NCBI GenBank assembly: GCA_002482765.1
Contig: DLGP01000008.1
Location: 1-13,691 of the forward strand
Origin: Alphaproteobacteria bacterium UBA7691
GTDB taxonomy: Bacteria; Pseudomonadota; Alphaproteobacteria; Ferrovibrionales; Ferrovibrionaceae
Reading direction: 5' to 3'
Length of the DNA: 13,691 nt
The notes beneath the pieces are model-generated. The model was not told the DNA's origin and searched no databases. It saw only the letters and a list, made by a program, of their open reading frames with translations. Both the position numbers and the translations under genes were made by a program. Shown one piece after another: positions 1-5,532 of this stretch. The first letter of the stretch is position 1. Each line of letters starts with the position of its first letter.

Positions 1-944
1 CCTACGCCGTGTGGCTGTCCGAAATCATGCTGCAGCAAACCACCGTCACGGCGGTCAAACCCTATTACGAGAATTTTCTTAATCGCTGGCCAACCGTGAA
101 GGATCTGGCTGCCGCGCCCGTGGCCGATGTCATGGCCGCCTGGGCTGAGTTGGGTTATTACGCCCGGGCGCGGAACTTACACAAATGCGCGGGCGTCGTG
201 GCGGCTGACTACGGCGGCGTGTTCCCCGATACCGAGGACGGGTTGCGTGTGCTGCCGGGCATCGGCCCCTATACGGCGGCTGCCATCGCCGCCATTGCCT
301 TCGACCAGCCTGCTGCCGTGCTGGATGGCAATGTGGAGCGTGTACTGGCGCGGCTATTTGCGGTGCGTGAACCCTTGCCCGGCAGCAAGCCGCAACTCAG
401 GGCCTTGGCTGCCGCAGCCACGCCACGGCAGCGGCCCGGCGATTACGCCCAGGCGATGATGGATCTGGGCGCTACGCTCTGCTCACCCGGCCAACCGGAT
501 TGCCCGGCTTGTCCGCTGCACAAAATCTGCGCTGCCGCCGAACAGGGTATCGCGACCAGCCTGCCGGCCAAGGCGCCCAAGCCGCTGCGCCCGGTGCGGC
601 ACACCATTGCGTTCCTGCTGCACCAGCCGGATGGCACATTGTATTTCCGCCGCCGGCCGCAAAAGGGCCTGCTGGGCGGCATGCTGGAAGTGCCGAGCAC
701 CACCTGGCGCGACGACGCATGGCCGCTAGCCGAAGCGCTGCCGCATGCCCCGCTGGCGCTCGACTGGCAACCCTGCCCGGGCAGCGCCGAGCATGTCTTC
801 ACGCATTTCACGCTGCGCATCCAGGCCGTGGCGGCAACACTCAGCGCACCGCAGGCCGGGCAGTTGGATGGCCTGTGGCTGACGCCCGAACAGGCCGCCG
901 TGCCGACCGTGATCAAAAAAATGCTAAAACTGCGCCCGGCCTAA
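1..944 (+). CDS. mutY: A/G-specific adenine DNA glycosylase MutY (5' end outside the window)
   Basis: MutY removes adenine mispaired with 8-oxoguanine in base excision repair. The gene enters from the left edge: the frame is open from base 3 and begins inside the catalytic domain, so about 30 N-terminal residues are missing by comparison with E. coli MutY. Counting Tyr at base 3 as residue 1, the catalytic Glu is E7 in SEIMLQQT. The helix-hairpin-helix is LPGIGPY at 84-90, with Tyr where endonuclease III has Lys. The catalytic Asp is D108 in LDGNV. The [4Fe-4S] ligands are C160-x6-C167-x2-C170-x5-C176. The C-terminal half is the NUDIX-like domain that recognises 8-oxoG, with the HVFTHFTL segment near 264-271. 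All key residues are intact. The stop (942-944) lies 4 bp from the stop of the convergent crotonase gene. The GTG at base 9 is an internal codon, not the start. Confidence 0.96.
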   Translation, partial: YAVWLSEIMLQQTTVTAVKPYYENFLNRWPTVKDLAAAPVADVMAAWAELGYYARARNLHKCAGVVAADYGGVFPDTEDGLRVLPGIGPYTAAAIAAIAFDQPAAVLDGNVERVLARLFAVREPLPGSKPQLRALAAAATPRQRPGDYAQAMMDLGATLCSPGQPDCPACPLHKICAAAEQGIATSLPAKAPKPLRPVRHTIAFLLHQPDGTLYFRRRPQKGLLGGMLEVPSTTWRDDAWPLAEALPHAPLALDWQPCPGSAEHVFTHFTLRIQAVAATLSAPQAGQLDGLWLTPEQAAVPTVIKKMLKLRPA

Positions 945-948
945 CTGG

Positions 949-1719
949 TCATATCTTGCTGAAATCGCCATGGCGGCCGGCACCATCGCGGAACCGCGCC
1001 GCGCCGGTGATGGCCTCGGCCTCGATGATCGGCCAGCCGCTTTCGGCCTCGCCATGCAACGCGGAATCCAGCGACAGGGTCCATTGCTCATAGCTCGACA
1101 GCCGGTCGGCAATCATGCAGGCCTGCGGGAATTTGGCGATCTCGGCGGCCATCGCCTCAGCTTCTTGCCGAGCCGTGCCGGCCGGCACCACACGATTTGC
1201 CAGCCCCATCTGCAAGGCTTCATCGGCCGGCACCGGGCGGCCGGTAAGGATCATGTCCAGCGCCCGGCTATGGCCGATCAGGCGCGGCAGCCGCACCGTG
1301 CCGCCATCAATCAGCGGCACGCCCCAGCGGCGGCAGAACACGCCGAATGTGGCATCCGCCTCCACCACACGCAGATCACACCAGCAGGCCAGTTCCAGCC
1401 CGCCGGCCACGGCAAAGCCGGCTACCGCCGCGATCACCGGCTTTGACATGAACAGCCGCGTCGGCCCCATCGGGCCTTCGCTTTCCGGCGAGGCATCGTT
1501 GCGGCGTTCACCATCGGCCACCGCCTTGAGATCGGCCCCGGCGCAGAAATTGCCACCTTCGCCCCACAGCACCGCCACCCGCGCCGTGGCATCGGCATCA
1601 AAGTCCTTGAAAGCCTGGCGCAGGGCATCGGCATGCGGCTTGTCCACCGCATTGCGCGCTTCCGGCCGACTGAGGATCACCGTGGTGACCGGACCCTGTT
1701 TTTCCACGCGCACAGCCAT
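949..1719 (-). CDS. crotonase / enoyl-CoA hydratase-isomerase family protein
   Basis: A 256-residue crotonase-fold protein, which should act on an acyl-CoA thioester in the cytoplasm; the exact reaction cannot be told from sequence. Oxyanion-hole segments are visible at NFCAGADL (57-64) and GFAVAGG (101-107). Of the two glutamates used by classical hydratases, the first is kept (E109 in GGLELA). The second position, in the segment FGVFCRRWG, is C129, so ordinary hydratase activity should not be assumed. The segment WGVPLIDGGTVRLPRLIG (132-149) is the usual crotonase region after it. The start is chosen at ATG 1717-1719, which has GGAGG 8 bases upstream. An in-frame ATG at 1732-1734 overlaps that GGAGG and has none of its own. 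The gene is divergent from the EF-G-like gene and converges on mutY with a 4-bp gap. Confidence 0.9.
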   Translation of the reverse strand: MAVRVEKQGPVTTVILSRPEARNAVDKPHADALRQAFKDFDADATARVAVLWGEGGNFCAGADLKAVADGERRNDASPESEGPMGPTRLFMSKPVIAAVAGFAVAGGLELACWCDLRVVEADATFGVFCRRWGVPLIDGGTVRLPRLIGHSRALDMILTGRPVPADEALQMGLANRVVPAGTARQEAEAMAAEIAKFPQACMIADRLSSYEQWTLSLDSALHGEAESGWPIIEAEAITGAARFRDGAGRHGDFSKI

Positions 1720-1727
1720 CTTTGTTT

Positions 1728-1732
1728 CCTCC
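1728..1732 (-). promoter_or_regulatory. Shine-Dalgarno sequence of the crotonase gene
   Basis: On the minus strand GGAGG sits 8 bases before ATG 1717-1719. It overlaps the alternative upstream ATG at 1732-1734, so the downstream ATG is the likely start and the protein begins MAVRVEK. Confidence 0.8.
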
Positions 1733-1742
1733 ATATTTCAAT

Positions 1743-1757
1743 GCTTTGCGGCAAAGC
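1743..1757. promoter_or_regulatory. perfect 15-bp dyad, operator-like
   Basis: GCTTTGC-G-GCAAAGC is a perfect inverted repeat with 7-base arms around one central base. It lies 24 to 38 bases upstream of the chosen crotonase start. It overlaps the last two bases of the -10-like hexamer TATAGC and would cover the transcription start. That is a typical position for a repressor operator. It could also fold as a short hairpin in the mRNA leader, but no T-run follows. The regulator is unknown and no regulator gene is adjacent. Confidence 0.4.
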
Positions 1758-1783
1758 TATACCCAGGCGAGGCGGACCAACAA
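1756..1783 (-). promoter_or_regulatory. candidate sigma70-type promoter of the crotonase gene
   Basis: Read on the minus strand: TTGTTG (bases 1778-1783) as -35, a 16-base spacer, and TATAGC (1756-1761) as -10. This is the best match I found in the divergent intergenic region. It was found by eye only and the -35 is imperfect. The overlap with the dyad at 1743-1757 adds some weight. Confidence 0.35.
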
Positions 1784-1806
1784 CCTTTATCCGAGACTCT
1801 TTCCCG

Positions 1807-1820
1807 GGATTGTGGAATCC
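1807..1820 (+). repeat. small inverted repeat in the leader of the EF-G-like gene
   Basis: GGATT-GTGG-AATCC gives a 5-bp stem with a 4-base loop, about 80 bases upstream of the EF-G-like start. There is no T-run after it, so it is not a good terminator. It could be a leader hairpin or a protein site, or be there by chance. Confidence 0.25.
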
Positions 1821-1890
1821 TGTTTGCAGACGGGCCGGTAAAAACCCGCGTCGAGTATTCCCCAGACTGCATTTCTGGCATCTGAAAACG

Positions 1891-1896
1891 GGAGGA
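1891..1896 (+). promoter_or_regulatory. Shine-Dalgarno sequence of the EF-G-like gene
   Basis: GGAGGA ends 6 bases before ATG 1903-1905. It fixes the start. The open frame runs back to 1633, but that extension overlaps the crotonase gene on the other strand and does not resemble an EF-G N terminus. Confidence 0.85.
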
Positions 1897-1902
1897 AAGC
1901 GC

Positions 1903-3936
1903 ATGGTAGCCAAACAGCTTGCCAAGCCGCGCGTGGCCGCCCTGGTGGGGCCCTACACCGCCGGCAAGACATCATTGCTCGAAGCTCTGCTCTTCGCCGC
2001 AGGGGCGATCCCGCGCAAAGGCAGTGTTGCCGCCGGCACTTCGCTGGGCGACAACCAGGCCGAAGCGCGCAGCCGGCAGATGACTATCGAGCCAAATATC
2101 GCGTCTTTCGTATACCTGGGCGAAAGCTGGAGCGTGATCGACTGCCCCGGTTCGGTGGAGCTGGCGCAGGATGCCATGGCCGCGCTGATGGTGGCCGATA
2201 TCGCCGTGGTGGTGGCCGAACCCGATCCAACCCGCGCCGTGACCCTGGCGCCTTTGCTGCATTTCCTGGATGCGCGCCGCATTCCGCATCTGCTGTTTGT
2301 CAACAAGATGGACAAGAGCAACCTGCTGATGCGCGACCTGCTCACGGCGTTGCAAACCGTGTCGGCGCGGCCGCTGGTGTTGCGCGAAGTGCCGATCCGG
2401 GATGGCGAGCAGGTGCTGGGCCATGTTGATCTGGTGAGCCAGCGCGCCTATCGCTGGCGTGAGAATACCCCCTCAGACCTGATCGCCATGCCGGAAAGCC
2501 TGCGCCCGCGCGAGGCCGAGGCACGCCAGGGCCTGCTGGAAACCATTGCCGATTTTGACGATGCGCTGCTGGAGCAATTGCTGGAAGACCGCATCCCGCC
2601 GGCCGACGAAATCTATGCGCAACTGACCCGCGACCTGCAACAGGATCTGATCGTGCCGGTTTTCTTCGGCTCGGCCGAACATGGCAATGGCGTGCAGCGG
2701 CTGTTGAAAGCCTTGCGCCATGAAGCCCCCGAGCCGGCGCAGACGGCGGCGCGGCTGGGGCTTGATGCAACGGCCGGCTTCAGCGCCAGCGTGTTCAAGA
2801 CCCTGCACCAGCCGCATACCGGCAAACTTTCATTATGCCGCATCTGGTCTGGCAGCCTGGCCGAGAATGCGCCGCTGAACGGCCGCCGCATTGCCGGCCT
2901 GCTGCGGCCGATGGGCAGCGAGATGCAGAAACTGGCCCTGGCCGAACCCGGCATGGTGGCGGCCATCGCCAAGCTGGAGGAGGCCAATACCGGCGACCTG
3001 ATCGGCAGCGATGGCCGCCCGGCGCCGCAACCCGACTGGCCCGCCGCGCCGGCACCGGTGCTGGCCCTGGCGCTGGCGCCGGCCGACCGCAAGGACGAAG
3101 TGAAGCTTTCTGCCGCCTTGCATAAACTGCTGGAGGAAGACCGCGCCTTGAGCCTGGAGCATGGCGGCGCCTATGGGCAGTTGCTGCTCAAGGGCCAGGG
3201 GGAAATCCACCTCAAACTGGCGGTGGAGCGTTTGCAGCAACGTTTCAATGTTTCGGTGCGCATCACGGCGCCGCTTTCCGCCTATCGTGAGACAATCCGC
3301 CATGGCGCGCCCTATCATGCCCGCTTCAAGCGCCAGAGCGGCGGCCATGGCCAATTCGCCGATGTGAAGCTGCATATCGATCCGCAGCCACGCGGCGCCG
3401 GCTATGCCTTCCATAACCGCGTGGTGGGCGGCGCTATTCCGAAAAACTACATCCCGGCGGTGGATGAGGGTATCCGCGAAGCTTTGCAACGTGGCCCGCT
3501 GGGTTTTCCGGTGGTGGATGTGGCGGTCAGCCTGCTGGACGGCCAGTCGCATGCGGTGGATTCCAGCGACCAGGCTTTCCGCACCGCCGGCGGCATGGCC
3601 GTGCATGAAGGCCTGCCGAATTGCGGCCCGGTGCTGCTGGAACCGATCCAGGCGGTGTGCTTTGTGGTGCCGAATGGCTTCACCGCCAAGGTGCATGCGA
3701 TCGTTTCCAGCCGGCGCGGCCATATCCTGGGCATGGCGGCGCGCGAGGGCTGGCCGGGCTGGGACATCATCGACTGCCACATGCCGGAAGCCGAGATGGC
3801 CGGCCTGGCCACCGAACTGCGCTCGGCCACCCTGGGCGTCGGCGGCTTCGAGGCGCATTTCGACCATTTGCAGGAACTAAGCGGCAAACTGGCCGACCGC
3901 GTGGTGGAGGACCGGCGCCGAGCCCTGGCGGCCTGA
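1903..3936 (+). CDS. EF-G-like translational GTPase (alphaproteobacterial EF-G paralogue)
   Basis: A 677-residue protein with the full EF-G layout: GTPase domain with G' insert, domains II and III, and domains IV-V at the C terminus. G1 is GPYTAGKT (16-23). The switch I threonine is kept in RQMTI (T61). G4 is NKMD (134-137) and G5 is GSA (256-258). G3 reads DCPGSVE (80-86): Ser84 replaces the histidine of the usual DTPGH that helps GTP hydrolysis. Domain IV retains the QSGGHGQF segment, and the tip histidine appears kept as H550 in SHAVDSS. It is therefore probably ribosome-directed but not the housekeeping translocase, which normally sits beside rpsL/rpsG and tufA, all absent here. Its function is not known to me; recycling, stress translation or slow GTP turnover are possibilities. 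It converges on the PilZ-like gene with a 4-bp gap. Confidence 0.9.
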   Translation: MVAKQLAKPRVAALVGPYTAGKTSLLEALLFAAGAIPRKGSVAAGTSLGDNQAEARSRQMTIEPNIASFVYLGESWSVIDCPGSVELAQDAMAALMVADIAVVVAEPDPTRAVTLAPLLHFLDARRIPHLLFVNKMDKSNLLMRDLLTALQTVSARPLVLREVPIRDGEQVLGHVDLVSQRAYRWRENTPSDLIAMPESLRPREAEARQGLLETIADFDDALLEQLLEDRIPPADEIYAQLTRDLQQDLIVPVFFGSAEHGNGVQRLLKALRHEAPEPAQTAARLGLDATAGFSASVFKTLHQPHTGKLSLCRIWSGSLAENAPLNGRRIAGLLRPMGSEMQKLALAEPGMVAAIAKLEEANTGDLIGSDGRPAPQPDWPAAPAPVLALALAPADRKDEVKLSAALHKLLEEDRALSLEHGGAYGQLLLKGQGEIHLKLAVERLQQRFNVSVRITAPLSAYRETIRHGAPYHARFKRQSGGHGQFADVKLHIDPQPRGAGYAFHNRVVGGAIPKNYIPAVDEGIREALQRGPLGFPVVDVAVSLLDGQSHAVDSSDQAFRTAGGMAVHEGLPNCGPVLLEPIQAVCFVVPNGFTAKVHAIVSSRRGHILGMAAREGWPGWDIIDCHMPEAEMAGLATELRSATLGVGGFEAHFDHLQELSGKLADRVVEDRRRALAA

Positions 3937-3940
3937 ACCA

Positions 3941-5464
3941 TCACAGGCCGAAATATTCCTTGATCTTGCGCTCGGCGGATTTGTCGCGGCAGCGGTAGCG
4001 CACGGCCACGGTGCCGCCATCGTCCACCCGCGCCACCGTGGCATCGGCCTCAAAATTCACCGTCAGCACCGGATTGCGGATACGCACATGCACCTGGCAG
4101 GGCTGTTCCGGTGCCGGCGGCTGCGGCACCGGGCCAAAAACCAGGCCGAGCGGACTCCAGTTGCGCAGGGCATAATGCCGGCCGTTATAGGTCACCTTGT
4201 CTTCCGGCCCGGCCTGGCTGCGCACCATGCGGCGACGTTCGGCTTCGGCGGCGGCATCCACGGCGGCGCCCAGGCCGGCCAGGGCGCGGTTGAACACTTC
4301 CTTGCGATGCGGCGCGGCGCTGGAGCGGTTCACCATGCTGCGGAGAGCCGTGGCCAGTTTGCCGCGATCCGCGCCGGCGGGGGCAAAATCACGCAGGAAA
4401 TCGCGGTGGTCAAAGGCATAGGCGATGTATTTCATCGCATTCTGCCGCGCCGTGCCGTCTTCCAGTTCCTCATGCAGCCGGAACGCCTCGGCGACGCGCA
4501 GGCCCCAGCCCGGCGCCGGCTCAAACAGCGCGATGATTGCCTCCGGGGTTGAAAGCCGGGCATAGCGCCGGTTCAGCGCCGCACGCACCGCTTCTTCCTG
4601 TGCCAATGCCGGCAGCGGCGCCATGGCCTTGCGCAGGCTGCGCAGGGCGGTCAGTTCATTCGGCGGTTCGTTATCATCCAGTCCACCATTGGCGGCCAGC
4701 AATTGACGGAAACGATCCGCCAGGCCGGCGCGGAAACGCGGCATTTCATGGCGCGCCAGCATGCTGGCCAGGCGGCGTTCCAGCCCCGCCGTCGGCACCG
4801 CCAGGGTTTCGGCATCGGGTGCGGCGAAAAGCGGCAATGCCTGGCCCGAGAGCAGCGCCAGAAATTGCTCCAGCCGCGCGCCCATATTGGGCACGGCGCC
4901 AAACAAAGCCGGCAAAGCCGCATCGGCTTGCAGGATTTCCGCCAGCAGGGCATCCAGCAACGGCGCCGCCGGGGTTTCATCGCTCAGCAGATCAAGGCAC
5001 AGGCCGGCCTTGGCCGGCCAATCGGCCAGCGGTGCCAGCCAGCCGGCCAGCGCCACCATGGCCGGAAACTGCCGGCCTGCCTGCCAATGTGCCGCCAATG
5101 CCGCCGCATGCGGCGCCGCCAGATCGGCCGGCAAAGCCTGTTCGGCCCGGCGCAGCAACTGGCCGGCCTGATCCACCAGATCGTAGAGTTCCTTCACCCG
5201 CTCGCCAACACCGCGCTGGCTGCCGCGCACCTGCACCACAGCCACGCGCTGCACCATATTGGCGTAATGCGTGCCATCATCGGCCAGGGCGCGGCCATGC
5301 GCGGCATGATGGGTCAATTCCAGCGCCGTGAGGCGGCGCCGATCAAGCCAATTGCGCGCCGCCTGGGCAATCACCGTGCGCGCCGGCGCCGAGAATACAT
5401 CCTCGCTCAGCCGGCAAGTTGCCGAGCCGCCTTCCAGCGGAGAAATGTCGAGTGTGGCCTGCAT
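3941..5464 (-). CDS. 507-residue protein with a C-terminal PilZ-like domain
   Basis: I do not recognise the family as a whole. Residues 1 to about 405 look helical, alanine- and leucine-rich and soluble, with no signal peptide or membrane segment. The last 100 residues resemble a PilZ domain. RxxxR is present as R411-x3-R415. After 19 residues comes NWSPLG (435-440), which fits DxSxxG with Asn for Asp. Alternating beta-type segments follow to the end (VHVRIRNPVLTVNFEADATV near 458-477, then TVAVRYRC). PilZ domains bind cyclic di-GMP through these two motifs, so binding is plausible but weakened by the Asn. The gene lies 68 bp after gspD and may be co-transcribed with it. No Shine-Dalgarno is evident near ATG 5462-5464, and a GC stem (5466-5482) abuts the start. 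Confidence in the CDS is high, in the PilZ call moderate. Confidence 0.75.
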   Translation of the reverse strand: MQATLDISPLEGGSATCRLSEDVFSAPARTVIAQAARNWLDRRRLTALELTHHAAHGRALADDGTHYANMVQRVAVVQVRGSQRGVGERVKELYDLVDQAGQLLRRAEQALPADLAAPHAAALAAHWQAGRQFPAMVALAGWLAPLADWPAKAGLCLDLLSDETPAAPLLDALLAEILQADAALPALFGAVPNMGARLEQFLALLSGQALPLFAAPDAETLAVPTAGLERRLASMLARHEMPRFRAGLADRFRQLLAANGGLDDNEPPNELTALRSLRKAMAPLPALAQEEAVRAALNRRYARLSTPEAIIALFEPAPGWGLRVAEAFRLHEELEDGTARQNAMKYIAYAFDHRDFLRDFAPAGADRGKLATALRSMVNRSSAAPHRKEVFNRALAGLGAAVDAAAEAERRRMVRSQAGPEDKVTYNGRHYALRNWSPLGLVFGPVPQPPAPEQPCQVHVRIRNPVLTVNFEADATVARVDDGGTVAVRYRCRDKSAERKIKEYFGL

Positions 5465-5465
5465 G

Positions 5466-5482
5466 GCGGCGAGATTAGCCGC
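5466..5482 (-). repeat. GC stem-loop directly before the start of the PilZ-like gene
   Basis: GCGGC-(7 bases)-GCCGC forms a 5-bp stem one base before the ATG, where a ribosome binding site is expected. Either it lowers initiation or it is chance in G+C-rich DNA. No terminator or promoter is recognisable in the rest of the 68-bp gap (5465-5532). Confidence 0.3.
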
Positions 5483-5532
5483 AGCAACAACCTCTCGCTA
5501 CTCACTGAAACAATCTTGCAACCTGAATTAGA

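Noticed and set aside
945..948. Bidirectional terminator between mutY and the crotonase gene
   Set aside because: Only 4 bp separate the stops, and no stem followed by a T-run is seen on either side.
1633..1902. 90-residue N-terminal extension of the EF-G-like frame
   Set aside because: It overlaps the crotonase gene on the opposite strand and has no EF-G similarity. A strong GGAGGA stands before ATG 1903.
2833..3867. 344-residue open frame antisense to the EF-G-like gene
   Set aside because: It is His-, Gln- and Arg-rich low-complexity sequence, typical of the antisense frame of a G+C-rich gene, and it lies wholly within a clear EF-G-like coding region.
5007..5049. Cluster of GGCCGGCC-like repeats
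   Set aside because: The copies fall on Ala/Gly/Leu codons inside the PilZ-like gene and do not form an array with constant spacing, so this is not a CRISPR or other structured repeat.
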